From Nocardioides sp. NBC_00368 (GTDB taxonomy: Bacteria > Actinomycetota > Actinomycetes > Propionibacteriales > Nocardioidaceae): a stretch of 64,000 nucleotides of DNA. Positions 17,184 through 26,117 of this stretch are shown here, one piece after another; the stretch's first letter is position 1; the number at the start of each line of letters is the position of its first letter. Under the pieces are notes generated by a model, which did no database searches, had not been told where the DNA came from, and saw nothing but the letters and a program-made list of their open reading frames with translations. Where the stretch lies: contig NZ_CP107970.1 of assembly GCF_036090055.1 (NCBI RefSeq), positions 1,986,501-2,050,500 of the forward strand, given 5' to 3'. The position numbers and the translations under genes were made by a program.

Positions 17184-18626
17184 ATGACCCACTTTCCCGA
17201 TCATGGGGACGCGCAGGCGAGCTCGCCCGACCGCGGATACCGTGACGCAGTCGCGAAGGTCGAGCCCTACGGTGTCGACCACATCCCCGACGTCGAACGG
17301 CATGGCAATCCGCTGTCGCAGTTCTACGTCTGGTTCGCCGCAGGGCTGAACTTCCCGATCATGATCCTGGGCTTCAGCGCGGCTTGGTTTGGATTGAGTC
17401 TGTGGCAGGCGGTGACGGCAGTGGTCGCGGGGGCTGCCGTCGGCTCGTTGCTCATGGGGGGTCTGTCCCGAATGGGGGTCCACCTCGGTGTCGCGCAACA
17501 GATGCAGGCCCGAGGACCGCTGGGGTTCGTGGGCAACATGCTCCCGGTCGCGTACATCAATGTCTTCGCCGGCGTCGGATGGGCCGCGTTGACGGTGATC
17601 CTCGGCGCGAAAGCTCTTGGCGAGCTCACAGGCATTCCGTTCGTCGTCTCGGCGATCGGGTTGGTCGCTGTGCAGCTGGTTGTCGCCGTCTTCGGCTACA
17701 ACATGATCCATTTCCTGCAGAAGCTGCTCTCCTTCGTGCTCGTGGTGTTGTTCGCGTTGCTGACTGCGGTGGCGATCGCACGAGGCTCCACGACGCTAGA
17801 AGCGAACCCCGACGCCGGCGGCTACATCGGTGCGTTCGGCGGCTGGCTGACGTTGTTCGGATGGTTCATCGCCTTCTTGGTGGCGTGGACCCCATTCGCT
17901 TCGGACTACTCTCGATACCTTCCAGACGACCGGGCCGTCAGTCTCAAGGCGGGACTGTTCACCGGCCTCGGCAACTTCCTCACCCTGTCCTGGCTGGGTA
18001 TCGCGGGTGCCGTCGTCGCAGGTGCAGCTACGGCAGTCGACCCAATCGCTGCGGTGCGCGAGCTCACTGGGCCGTGGGCATTTCCGGCGCTCCTGGCCAT
18101 CTTGCTGTCCTCGTTCTCGCAGAATTTCTTGAACGTCTATGGCGGTGCGATCTCACTGCAGACGCTCGGCATCCCCGTCAACCGACAGCAGGCCGTCGTC
18201 CTGATCTGTGTCGCGGCGTTCGGCGTAAGCCTCTGGGCGGAGGCGGGTGTCTACGACAAGTTCACGGTGTTCCTCAACCTCACCGCGTACTTCATTGCCC
18301 CGTACGTCGCGGTGATCCTCCTCGACTACTTCGTCGGCGGGCGCAATGACAAGACGCGCATCCCCGAACTGTTCGATCGGAGGCGGATCCTCGAGTGGGG
18401 GTTCGTTGCCTGGGCGATCGGCGTCCTCGCTTCGGTTCCTTTCTGGCAGTCGTCGCTCTACACCGGTCCTTTGGCTGACTCCATCGGCGGTGGCGACCTC
18501 AGCATGTTCGTCGGATTCGCCGCGGCGAGTGCGGCGTACCTCGCGACCTACCGAATGCCTGCTCTGTGGCACACCAAGACCCCGGTCGGTAGTGAGTCGA
18601 CTCCCGACGTGACGGGTGTGTCGTGA
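17184..18626 (+). CDS. NCS1-family nucleobase/hydantoin-type permease
   Basis: 480 residues from an ATG with AGGAGGAA seven to eight bases before it. Hallmarks of purine-cytosine-type permeases are GLNFPIMILGFSAAWFGLSL near residue 60, GWFIAFLVAWTPFASDYSRY around residue 240 and the repeated helical pairs. NCS1 carriers import cytosine, allantoin, hydantoins, thiamine or nicotinamide-like heterocycles. It is coupled to an isochorismatase-type amidase (4-bp overlap) and carries the shared operator, so its substrate is probably related to that of the BCCT regulon. Confidence 0.93.
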   Translation: MTHFPDHGDAQASSPDRGYRDAVAKVEPYGVDHIPDVERHGNPLSQFYVWFAAGLNFPIMILGFSAAWFGLSLWQAVTAVVAGAAVGSLLMGGLSRMGVHLGVAQQMQARGPLGFVGNMLPVAYINVFAGVGWAALTVILGAKALGELTGIPFVVSAIGLVAVQLVVAVFGYNMIHFLQKLLSFVLVVLFALLTAVAIARGSTTLEANPDAGGYIGAFGGWLTLFGWFIAFLVAWTPFASDYSRYLPDDRAVSLKAGLFTGLGNFLTLSWLGIAGAVVAGAATAVDPIAAVRELTGPWAFPALLAILLSSFSQNFLNVYGGAISLQTLGIPVNRQQAVVLICVAAFGVSLWAEAGVYDKFTVFLNLTAYFIAPYVAVILLDYFVGGRNDKTRIPELFDRRRILEWGFVAWAIGVLASVPFWQSSLYTGPLADSIGGGDLSMFVGFAAASAAYLATYRMPALWHTKTPVGSESTPDVTGVS

Positions 18627-19156
18627 CCGGCCGGCCATGGCTGGTCGTGATCGACATGCAGGTCGTGTTCGGAGATCCGGCATCCCGCTGGGCCGCAGAG
18701 GGCTATCCCGCCGCTGAACAAGCAGTGGCCGACCTCGCCGAAGTCTTCGGTGACCGGGTCGTGTGGACGAGGTTCGTCCGCGACGCACAGGAGGAACTCG
18801 GCTGGTCAGCTTATTACGACCGCTGGTCGGAGTTCCGGCTGCCGCCCGACGACCCGGCATGGGAGCTCACGCTCCCGATCTCCGAGACCGCACCCATCGT
18901 CTCGCGTCCCACCTTCTCGAAGTGGGGTCCTGACCTCGAGTCGATCGTAGGAGACGCACCGCTGGTGATGTGCGGCGTGGCGACCGAATGTTGTGTCCTC
19001 GGCACGGCGTACGCGGCCGCTGACGCCGGCCGTCGTGTCACCGTGGTCGCCGACGCGTGTGCGGGCGCCACCGTTGCGCTGCACGAGCAGGCACTGACGC
19101 TCCTGGACACACTCGGTCCGTTGGTGACTGTGACCACGTCCGATCGGCTCTCCTGA
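18623..19156 (+). CDS. isochorismatase-family cysteine amidohydrolase
   Basis: 177 residues starting at GTG, whose last two bases and the following A form the permease stop. The catalytic triad of the family is visible as D11 (VIDMQ), K100 (TFSKWG) and C124 in GVATECCV. Members hydrolyse amides or N-carbamoyl compounds (nicotinamidase, N-carbamoylsarcosine amidohydrolase, RutB, maleamate amidase). Being coupled to an NCS1 importer, it likely attacks the imported compound or its ring-opened product. A strong hairpin follows the stop. Confidence 0.92.
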   Translation: MTGRPWLVVIDMQVVFGDPASRWAAEGYPAAEQAVADLAEVFGDRVVWTRFVRDAQEELGWSAYYDRWSEFRLPPDDPAWELTLPISETAPIVSRPTFSKWGPDLESIVGDAPLVMCGVATECCVLGTAYAAADAGRRVTVVADACAGATVALHEQALTLLDTLGPLVTVTTSDRLS

Positions 19157-19157
19157 A

Positions 19158-19191
19158 CCGCCAGGACGCACCGAAAGGTGCGTCCTGGCGG
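19158..19191 (+). terminator. strong 15-bp hairpin terminator
   Basis: A perfect 15-bp stem (left arm CCGCCAGGACGCACC, 19158-19172) with a GAAA tetraloop begins one base after the isochorismatase stop. No U-tract follows. It separates the permease operon from the aminotransferase. Confidence 0.8.
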
Positions 19192-19258
19192 GTCCAGTCC
19201 CGGCCTTCAACTGCCCGGCCAGCCTGGCTGGGGTGGCCACCAACCTAGGATCACCATC

Positions 19259-20464
19259 ATGACTTCGCCCCGTGACCGTCGCGTCTCCGCCCGAATCGGC
19301 GCCATCGCCGAGTCCGCCACTCTCAAGGTCGACGCCAAGGCCAAGGCGCTCAAAGCAGAGGGCCGCCCGGTCATCGGGTTTGGGGCCGGCGAACCCGACT
19401 TTCCGACGCCGGGCTACGTCGTCGATGCCGCCGTCGAGGCGGCCCGCGACCCGAAGAACCACCGCTACACGCCCGCAGGTGGCCTTCCGGAGCTCAAGCA
19501 GGCGATCGTCGACAAAACCCTTCGCGACTCGGGCCTGGAGATCACGCCGGCGCAGGTCCTGGTGACCAACGGTGGCAAGCAGGCCATCTATGCGGCCTTC
19601 GCCACGATGCTCGACCCCGGCGACGAGGTGATCGTCCCGGCGCCCTATTGGACGACCTACCCCGAGTCGATCCAGCTCGCCGGCGGAGTTGCCGTCGAGG
19701 TGGTGGCCGACGAGACCCAGGACTACAAGGTGACCATCGAGCAGCTCGAGGCGGCGCGCACCGAGCGCACCAAGGTGCTGCTCTTCGTCTCCCCGTCGAA
19801 CCCGACCGGTGCGGTCTACACCGCCGACGAGATCCGGGCCATCGGTCAGTGGGTCGAGGAGCACCAGCTCTGGGTGCTGACCGACGAGATCTACGAGCAC
19901 CTTCTCTACGACGGCGTCTCGACCGGCTCCCTGCCTGTCCTCTGTCCGTCGCTGCAGGACCACTGCGTCATCGTGCACGGGGTCGCCAAGACGTACGCGA
20001 TGACCGGGTGGCGGGTCGGCTGGCTGATCGGTCCCACCGACCTGGTCAAGGCTGCCGCCAACCTGCAGAGCCACGCGACCTCCAACGTCGCCAACGTCGC
20101 CCAGCGCGCCGCCATCGCGGCGCTGACCGGCGATCTGACCGCGGTCGAGGAGATGAAGGTCGCCTTCGACCGGCGCCGGCAGACGATCGTCGCGATGCTC
20201 AACGAGATCGATGGTGTCTACTGCCCGACCCCCGAAGGTGCCTTCTACGCCTACCCGTCGGTCAAGGGCCTGCTCGGGAAGGAGTACGACGGTCGGGTCA
20301 TCGACACCTCGGCCGACCTGGCGGGCTACATCCTCGACAAGGCCGAGGTCGCAGTCGTTCCGGGCGAGGCCTTCGGCACTCCCGGCTACCTGCGACTCTC
20401 CTACGCGCTGAGCGACGACGACCTCATCGAGGGCGTCACGCGGATGCAGAAGCTGTTCTCCTAG
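19259..20464 (+). CDS. class I PLP-dependent aminotransferase (AspC-like)
   Basis: 401 residues. Family landmarks: FGAGEPDFPTPGYV near residue 40, VTNGGKQAIYAAF, the Asn in SPSNPTGAVY, LTDEIYEHLLYD and the PLP lysine in HGVAKTYAMTGWRVGW around residue 242. It resembles 1-gamma aspartate/prephenate aminotransferases. AGGA lies eight bases before the ATG at 19259. It stands alone behind the hairpin and converges on the XRE-cupin gene with only ten bases between the stops. It may be a housekeeping aspartate aminotransferase next to the catabolic block. Confidence 0.93.
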   Translation: MTSPRDRRVSARIGAIAESATLKVDAKAKALKAEGRPVIGFGAGEPDFPTPGYVVDAAVEAARDPKNHRYTPAGGLPELKQAIVDKTLRDSGLEITPAQVLVTNGGKQAIYAAFATMLDPGDEVIVPAPYWTTYPESIQLAGGVAVEVVADETQDYKVTIEQLEAARTERTKVLLFVSPSNPTGAVYTADEIRAIGQWVEEHQLWVLTDEIYEHLLYDGVSTGSLPVLCPSLQDHCVIVHGVAKTYAMTGWRVGWLIGPTDLVKAAANLQSHATSNVANVAQRAAIAALTGDLTAVEEMKVAFDRRRQTIVAMLNEIDGVYCPTPEGAFYAYPSVKGLLGKEYDGRVIDTSADLAGYILDKAEVAVVPGEAFGTPGYLRLSYALSDDDLIEGVTRMQKLFS

Positions 20465-20474
20465 ACGTACGCTC

Positions 20475-21122
20475 TCAGACGCCCGCGTCGGGGAAGGCGA
20501 TGACCGAGAGGAAGCGGATCGGAAGCTCGACCAGGTGCACCGGACCGTGGGCTCCCTCACCGTCGAGCTGAAGGGAGTCGCCGGGCTCCATCCGGTAGGT
20601 GGAACGGCTGTGGCCGTAGTCCATGACGCCCTCGAGCATGTAGATGAACTCGGTGCCGGGGTGCTGGAAGAGCGGGTAGACCTCGCTCGTCTCGGACAGG
20701 GTCACCAGCAGGCACTCGAGCCGCTTGTGCTCACCGCGTAAGCCGCCGAGCAGCTCGTACTCGTGCCCGACCTGGGTGCCGTTGCGCACGATCGGGGTGC
20801 CACGCCCGGACTTCACGTACGCCGCGGGCCGCTCGGTGTCGGCACCGCGGAGCAGCGAGGTGACCGGGACGTCGAGACCGCGGGCCAGGCGTGCCAGGGT
20901 GCCCAGCGAGCACGACGTCTGGGCGTTCTCGATCTTGGACAACATCGCCTTGGAGATGCCGACGTGCGCGGCCATGTCGCCCACAGAGAGGCCGGCGTTC
21001 TGCCGCAGCTCGCGGACATTGCGCGCGATCGCCGCCTCGAGCTCGAGGGACTCGACCGACTCCTCCGGACGCCGGGCGCGGGTCGTGCCGGTATTGCGCA
21101 GCAGCGCTTCGTCGCTGGTCAT
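20475..21122 (-). CDS. XRE-cupin regulator (PuuR-like)
   Basis: 215 residues. A helix-turn-helix of the Cro/CI type (VRELRQNAGLSVGDMAAHVG, near residues 33-85) is followed by a cupin sensor (FIYMLEGVMDYGH, YRMEPGDSLQLDGEGAHGP). The architecture is that of PuuR, which controls gamma-glutamylated amine catabolism next to a glutamine synthetase-like enzyme. Here it is the last gene, 55 bases downstream of the M20 hydrolase, and presumably represses the glutamine synthetase-led operon. The palindrome at 28432-28450 is a candidate site. Confidence 0.9.
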   Translation of the reverse strand: MTSDEALLRNTGTTRARRPEESVESLELEAAIARNVRELRQNAGLSVGDMAAHVGISKAMLSKIENAQTSCSLGTLARLARGLDVPVTSLLRGADTERPAAYVKSGRGTPIVRNGTQVGHEYELLGGLRGEHKRLECLLVTLSETSEVYPLFQHPGTEFIYMLEGVMDYGHSRSTYRMEPGDSLQLDGEGAHGPVHLVELPIRFLSVIAFPDAGV

Positions 21123-21177
21123 GGAGCGACCGTAACGCACCGTCGTCCACTCCCAGTGGACGTCTCCCCCGCACGTG

Positions 21178-22383
21178 TCATGACGCCCCCAGCAAAGCCT
21201 CGAGGCCGTCGGCCAGGGCCTCCGCGCCGGTCTCCGCATCGGCGTCCTCGACCGCCTCGCCAGGCGCATGGGAGACACCGGTGGGGTTTCGGACGAAGAG
21301 CATGGCGGTGCTGACGTGGTCCTTGAGGATGCCGGCATCGTGTCCGGCTCCGGTGCCGAGCCGGGGCGCGTCGTCGAGCAGGTCGGCGAGCCGATCGCGC
21401 AGCACCGGGTCGAAGTCGACGGTGGCGCTGAACGACTCCTCGGTGATCACCACCGTGCAGTCCTGCTCGGCGGCTGCGGCCTTGGCCGCGGCCTCGATCT
21501 CCGCGACGAGGATGCGGGTAACAGCGTCGTCCGGATGACGTACGTCGAGCCACACGTCGACGTGGGAGGCGATGACGTTGGTGCCGCCCGGCGTGGGAAC
21601 CAACCGGCCGACGGTCGCCCGGGCATCTGGGACGCGTCGGGTGAGCCGCTGCACGTCGCTGATGAGCACCGCCGCCGCGACCATCGGGTCCCGCCGGCCG
21701 GACATCAGGGTGGTCCCGGCGTGATTGCCCTCGCCGGTGAAACCGATCCGCCACCTGCCGTGGCCGAGGATGGAGGAGGCCACCGCGACCGGTCGGTCGT
21801 GATCGACCAGGCCGAGACCCTGCTCGACGTGGAGCTCGACGAACGTAGCGATGCGTGCCAGCGTCTCGAGGTCCGGGCCGAGGCGGGCGGGGTCGAGACC
21901 GGCGCGTCGGGTCGCCTCCGCGAAGGTCGTGCCGTCGGCATCGGTGAGCGTGCGGGCCCGGTCGGGGTCGATCGCGCCGGTGAGCAGGCGCGACCCCAGA
22001 CAGGCCAGCCCGAATCGCGACCCCTCTTCCTCGGGGAAGACCGCGATCGCGCGGCGACCCGGCACACCTCGCTCGGCCAGCCGGTCGAAGGCAACCAGGG
22101 ACGAGGCCACCCCGAGCGGGCCGTCGTAGGCGCCCCCACCCGGCACGGAGTCCAGATGGCTGCCGGTGACGACGGCGCCTTCGCCGACGCCACCCGACCA
22201 TGCCCAGATGATGCCGTTGCGGTCGGTCTGGACATCGAGCCCGCGACGCTCGGCGTGCTCGACGAACCAGGAGCGCAGATCCAGCTCGGCGGTGGAGTAG
22301 ACCGGGCGGGAGTATCCGCCGCGGCTTGGGTCGGTGCCTACATCGGCGATCTCGGCCATGAGGGAGGCAACGGTGTCGGTCAT
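21178..22383 (-). CDS. M20-family amidohydrolase (allantoate/N-carbamoyl-amino-acid type)
   Basis: 401 residues. Di-metal ligands of the M20 hydantoinase/carbamoylase branch are in place: GSHLDSVPGGGAYDGPLGV, FPEEEGSRFG, ELHVEQG and a C-terminal His in GAGHDAG. These enzymes cleave N-carbamoyl or ureido groups from amino acids. The start overlaps the HutD stop by four bases. With an isochorismatase-type amidase and an NCS1 permease nearby, an N-carbamoyl, formamido or gamma-glutamyl amide substrate is likely, but the choice is open. Confidence 0.92.
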   Translation of the reverse strand: MTDTVASLMAEIADVGTDPSRGGYSRPVYSTAELDLRSWFVEHAERRGLDVQTDRNGIIWAWSGGVGEGAVVTGSHLDSVPGGGAYDGPLGVASSLVAFDRLAERGVPGRRAIAVFPEEEGSRFGLACLGSRLLTGAIDPDRARTLTDADGTTFAEATRRAGLDPARLGPDLETLARIATFVELHVEQGLGLVDHDRPVAVASSILGHGRWRIGFTGEGNHAGTTLMSGRRDPMVAAAVLISDVQRLTRRVPDARATVGRLVPTPGGTNVIASHVDVWLDVRHPDDAVTRILVAEIEAAAKAAAAEQDCTVVITEESFSATVDFDPVLRDRLADLLDDAPRLGTGAGHDAGILKDHVSTAMLFVRNPTGVSHAPGEAVEDADAETGAEALADGLEALLGAS

Positions 22384-22868
22384 CGAGGTCCTTCGGTAGG
22401 GCGCGTCGGCTGGTCGGTGTGGTTCGGGAGGACGGTTTCCAGGTGCACCTCGGCGACTCGGTCACCAACGTCGATACGCAGACTTACGCCCGGATGCGCG
22501 GGCTCGCCATGGTCACCAAGATGCACGTCGGCTCGGACGGCGTCGCGCCTCGTCATGACGTTCAACGCTCGGGTGGGACGATCAGGTCTGACCGTGACCT
22601 CGGCCTCGCCCGCGAACCGGATGGCATCCCCTGCACCCATCGTCGTCGGGTGTCCACCGATGGACAGCACGAGCGGCCCGAGAGCGACGAAGAGCCGGTC
22701 GAGGTCAGGGAAGCGGGAGAACTCGGCGTCATGGACAAGGTCAGCGACGCTGACACGCCAGAGCACCTTCCCGTCGGGTCCATGCGCGACCGCGAGCTCG
22801 CGGGTGAAGCCGGCGCCGTTGTCCCACGGCACCGGCGCCACCGCGGCCGGATCGAGCACAGCGTTCAC
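22380..22868 (-). CDS. hutD: HutD-family cupin protein
   Basis: 162 residues starting at GTG 22868, which overlaps the upstream stop by four bases. The motifs VPWDNGAGFTRELAV and WRVSVADLVHDAEFSRFPDL identify PF05962, a small double-stranded beta-barrel protein usually found in histidine utilisation operons, where its role is thought to be metabolic fine-tuning. No hut genes are seen here, so its presence in a glutamine synthetase-like/GlxBCD operon suggests a wider role with amino-nitrogen metabolites. Confidence 0.88.
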   Translation of the reverse strand: MNAVLDPAAVAPVPWDNGAGFTRELAVAHGPDGKVLWRVSVADLVHDAEFSRFPDLDRLFVALGPLVLSIGGHPTTMGAGDAIRFAGEAEVTVRPDRPTRALNVMTRRDAVRADVHLGDHGEPAHPGVSLRIDVGDRVAEVHLETVLPNHTDQPTRPTEGPR

Positions 22869-24055
22869 CGCATCTCGCCGGCGCCGATGTACGGGTGCGG
22901 GCTGGCGAGCGGCTTGCCCTCGGCGAAGCGTTCCAGGCGGAAATCCGCAGCGGGGATGTCGGCGTCTGTGCTGTCGCCCTCGAAGACGAGGTCCGCGACC
23001 AGGTCCCCCACCGCCGGACTGATCTTGAAGCCGTGTCCGGCGAAGCCGGCGCAGAGAACGAGGCCGTCGAGGCCGCCGACCGGTGCGATGACCGGGTTCC
23101 AGTCCGGCGGCACGTCGTAGACGCCGGCGTACGTGTGGGTGACCGAGGGCTCGGGGAAGCCCGGGAACCGGTGCATGACCTTCTCGGCGTACTTCATGAT
23201 GCTGGCCTCGCCGGCGATGTTGGAGTAGCTGTCGGGGTCGACGAACTTCTTCTGGAAGTCGGCGTGGTCGCTGTTGCCCACCAGGAACTGCCCGCTGCCC
23301 TCCAGCCGGCAGTACTGCAGGCTGACCAGGTCGGAGACCACGGGCAGGTCGGGCAGCGGCTCGCCGGCATCGACGATCAGCAGCTCGGAACGGTAGGCCT
23401 CGACCGGAAAGTCGACGTCCAGGTCGCCGAGCAGCTTCTTCGACCACCACCCCGCGGCGACGACGACCAGGTCGGCCTCGATGACCTCACCATCGTCCAG
23501 CTCGACGCCGGTGGCTTTGTCGCCCTCGGTCAGAATCCGGGCGACAGAGGTGTTCTGCCGTATCCGCGCACCCTGCTGCCGGGCGACCTGTCCGAAGTGC
23601 AGTGCGAGCTGGGTGGCGTCCGCAAAGCCGCCACGAGGCTCGTACGCCGCGAGGGCGACGTCCTCGGTGTTCATCATCGGCCACAGCTGGCTGAGCCGGT
23701 CGTTGTCGATGAGATCGACGTCGACGCCGAGGCCCTGGTGGGTGGCGATGTTGGCCTTCAGAGGCTCGATGTTCTCCTCCCCCACGATGACCGAATAGCC
23801 GACCTGACGGAAGCCGACCTCGGCTCCCAGCCTCTCGAAGACCGGCAGGCTGCGCCAGGCCATCGCGGCGATCGACGGCACCCCGTAATGGGCCCGGACG
23901 ATACCGGAGGACTTGCCGGTGCCGCCGCCGGCGAGCTGGTGACGCTCGAGCACGAGCACGTCGGAGAGTCCCCGGTCAGTGAGGGAACGGGCGATCGCGA
24001 GGCCGATCAGGCCGCCGCCGATGATGATCGCGTTGCGGGGTGTGGCGTTGCTCAT
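22865..24055 (-). CDS. FAD-dependent amine oxidoreductase (DAO/sarcosine oxidase type)
   Basis: 396 residues. The dinucleotide motif AIIIGGGLIGLAIARSL is at the N-terminus, followed by LAGGGTGKSSGIVRAHYGV, which resembles the covalent-flavin and substrate region of sarcosine oxidase beta subunits. GLVLCAGFAGHGFKISPA near the C-terminus is the conserved FAD-closing motif. Such enzymes demethylate or deaminate secondary amino acids. Its start overlaps the GlxD stop by one base. Next to N-methylglutamate synthase-type genes it could oxidise N-methylglutamate to glutamate and formaldehyde, replacing the four-subunit enzyme of methylotrophs; sarcosine is the main alternative. Confidence 0.88.
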   Translation of the reverse strand: MSNATPRNAIIIGGGLIGLAIARSLTDRGLSDVLVLERHQLAGGGTGKSSGIVRAHYGVPSIAAMAWRSLPVFERLGAEVGFRQVGYSVIVGEENIEPLKANIATHQGLGVDVDLIDNDRLSQLWPMMNTEDVALAAYEPRGGFADATQLALHFGQVARQQGARIRQNTSVARILTEGDKATGVELDDGEVIEADLVVVAAGWWSKKLLGDLDVDFPVEAYRSELLIVDAGEPLPDLPVVSDLVSLQYCRLEGSGQFLVGNSDHADFQKKFVDPDSYSNIAGEASIMKYAEKVMHRFPGFPEPSVTHTYAGVYDVPPDWNPVIAPVGGLDGLVLCAGFAGHGFKISPAVGDLVADLVFEGDSTDADIPAADFRLERFAEGKPLASPHPYIGAGEMR

Positions 24056-25410
24056 CAGTATGTTCCTCCGGCGGTCTGGCCGGGGATCCATGAGGTTCCG
24101 GCGAGCGGGATGCGGGCCATGGCGGCCGCCTCGATGGAGACAGCGACGAGGTCCTCGGGCTCGAGGTGGGTGACGTGCGCCTTGCCGCAGGCCCGAGCGA
24201 TGGTCTGCGCCTCCATCGTCAGCACGCGCAGGTAGTTGGCGACGCGGCGGCCACCGTCCTCGGGGTCGAGGTTGCTCTGCAGATCGGGGTCCTGGGTGGT
24301 GATACCGGCCGGGTCCTGACCTGCCTGGAACTGGTCGTAGAAGCCGGCCGCGCTGCCGAGTCGCTCGTAGTCCGCGGCGTACTTCGGGTCGTTGTCACCC
24401 AGCGCGATGAGCGCGGCGGTGCCGATGGCGACGGCATCGGCCCCGAGGGCGAGCGCCTTGGCCACGTCGGCACCGGAGCGGATGCCACCGGAGACGATCA
24501 GCTGCACCCCATCCGGCTTCTTGTGCACACCCAGCTCCTGCAGCGCCTGAACGGCCTGCGGGATGGCGGCCAGCGTCGGGATGCCGACGTGCTCGATGAA
24601 CACATCCTGGGTGGCTGCGGTGCCGCCCTGCATACCGTCGACCACGACGACATCGGCGCCGGCGTGGACGGCCAGCTTGACGTCGTAATAGGTGCGGGAG
24701 GCGCCGACCTTGACGTAGATCGGCTTCTCCCAGTCGGTGATCTCGCGGATCTCGTTGATCTTGATCGTGAGGTCATCCGGTCCCGTCCAGTCGGGGTGCC
24801 GGGAGGCGGAGCGCTGGTCGATGCCGGCAGGCAGGTCGCGCATGCCGGCGACCCGCTCGGAGACCTTCTGGCCCAGCAGCATGCCTCCGCCACCTGGCTT
24901 GGCACCCTGTCCGAGCACGACCTCGATGGCGTCGGCGCGGCGCAGGTCGTCCGGGTTCATGCCGTAGCGGTTGGGCAGGTACTGGTAGACGAGGGTCTTG
25001 GAGTGGCCTCGCTCCTCGGGGGTCATGCCACCGTCGCCGGTCGTGGTGGAGGTCCCGGTCGTCGATGCCGCCCGGCCGAGGGCCTCCTTCGCGTTCGCAC
25101 CCAGGGCGCCGAAGGACATGCCTGCGATGGTGACGGGGATGTCGAGGTGGATCGGGTACTTCGCGTTGCGCGCCCCCAGCACCACGTCGGTGCCGCATTT
25201 CTCGCGGTAGCCCTCGAGGGGGTAGCGCGACATCGAAGCCCCCAGGAAGAGAAGGTCGTCGAAGTGCGGCAGCGCCCGCTTGGCCCCCCAGCCGCGGATG
25301 TCGTAGATGCCGGTCTCGGCGGCCCGCTGGATGGCGGCGATGGTGGTGCGGTCGAAGGTGGCGGACTCGCGCAGGCCCATCCGGGCTCGGTCGTCGGCGG
25401 AGAGGTTCAT
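24055..25410 (-). CDS. glxD: GlxD / N-methylglutamate synthase subunit C (GltB central domain)
   Basis: 451 residues. This is the FMN-binding alpha/beta barrel of glutamate synthase as a stand-alone protein: VTIAGMSFGALGANAKEALG, GQGAKPGGGGMLLGQKV, VVDGMQGGTAATQDVFIEH and SGGIRSGADVAKALALGADA are intact. With GlxB and GlxC it forms the GltS-like complex that in methylotrophs makes N-methylglutamate from gamma-glutamylmethylamide or glutamate plus methylamine. It lies 11 bases after glxC. The C-terminal CGKAHVTHLEPEDLVAVSIE is typical of GlxD rather than of true glutamate synthase. Confidence 0.92.
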   Translation of the reverse strand: MNLSADDRARMGLRESATFDRTTIAAIQRAAETGIYDIRGWGAKRALPHFDDLLFLGASMSRYPLEGYREKCGTDVVLGARNAKYPIHLDIPVTIAGMSFGALGANAKEALGRAASTTGTSTTTGDGGMTPEERGHSKTLVYQYLPNRYGMNPDDLRRADAIEVVLGQGAKPGGGGMLLGQKVSERVAGMRDLPAGIDQRSASRHPDWTGPDDLTIKINEIREITDWEKPIYVKVGASRTYYDVKLAVHAGADVVVVDGMQGGTAATQDVFIEHVGIPTLAAIPQAVQALQELGVHKKPDGVQLIVSGGIRSGADVAKALALGADAVAIGTAALIALGDNDPKYAADYERLGSAAGFYDQFQAGQDPAGITTQDPDLQSNLDPEDGGRRVANYLRVLTMEAQTIARACGKAHVTHLEPEDLVAVSIEAAAMARIPLAGTSWIPGQTAGGTY

Positions 25411-25421
25411 CGCGTCCTGCC

Positions 25422-26117
25422 TCAGTACTCGTTCTCGTGGGTGAAGTGGTAGAGCGTGCGGGCCGAGCCGTAGCGCTTGTACGCCGCCGGGTCGTCGTCC
25501 TCGTAGCCTGCGGCCTTCAGCAGGCCGGCGAGCTCCTCGAGGTGCTCGGCCCGCATCTCCTTCTCGACGCAGTCGGAGCCGAGGGAGGCGGAGTGGCCAC
25601 GCAGGTAGATCCGGGCCTCGTAGATCGAGTCACCGAGGGCGTCGCCTGCGTCGCCGCGGATGACCAGGCGACCCCGCTGGGCCATGAACGCACTCATGTG
25701 GCCGACCGAGCCGCCGACGACGATGTCGATGCCTTTCATCGAGATGCCGCACCGGGCTCCGGCATCGCCATCGATGACCAGCAGGCCGCCGCGGCCCGTG
25801 GCACCGGCGGACTGCGATGCGTTGCCTGTGACCCGGACGCTGCCGCTCATCATGTTCTCGGCGACGCCCTGACCGGCGTTGCCCTCGATGGTGACCTCGG
25901 CCTGCTGGTTCATGCCTGCGGCGAAGTAGCCCAGATGCCCGCGCACTGTCACCTCCACGGGCGCGTCGAGCCCCACGGCGACGTTGTGCGCTCCGCGCGG
26001 GTTCTCGATGACGTACGTCCCCTCGACGTCGTCGGCATGCAGGGCCTGGTTGACCTCGCGCAGCGGCGTGCTCGCGAGGTCGTACGTGGTGACGGTGCGG
26101 TCGAGGGTCGTGCTCAT
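25422..26117 (-). CDS. glxC: GlxC / N-methylglutamate synthase subunit B (GXGXG domain)
   Basis: 231 residues. The protein is the right-handed beta-helix (GXGXG) domain found at the C-terminus of glutamate synthase, here as a separate subunit: repeats such as GHLGYFAAGMNQQAEVTIEG, GSVRVTGNASQSAGATG and GDAGARCGISMKGIDIVVGG run through its middle. It is structural and helps form the tunnel between amidotransferase and FMN sites. It overlaps glxB by four bases, as expected for subunits made in fixed ratio. Confidence 0.92.
   Translation of the reverse strand: MSTTLDRTVTTYDLASTPLREVNQALHADDVEGTYVIENPRGAHNVAVGLDAPVEVTVRGHLGYFAAGMNQQAEVTIEGNAGQGVAENMMSGSVRVTGNASQSAGATGRGGLLVIDGDAGARCGISMKGIDIVVGGSVGHMSAFMAQRGRLVIRGDAGDALGDSIYEARIYLRGHSASLGSDCVEKEMRAEHLEELAGLLKAAGYEDDDPAAYKRYGSARTLYHFTHENEY

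Noticed and set aside
18806..20560. Long minus-strand frame opposite the isochorismatase and aminotransferase
   Set aside because: It runs through the hairpin terminator and through two complete enzyme genes on the other strand and has no recognisable motif.
21268..23022. Long open frame on the plus strand (584 codons) across the M20, HutD and FAD genes
   Set aside because: It is antisense to three well-supported overlapping genes, has no ribosome binding site, and its translation is Gly/Arg/Asp-rich without domains, as expected for shadow frames in high-GC DNA.
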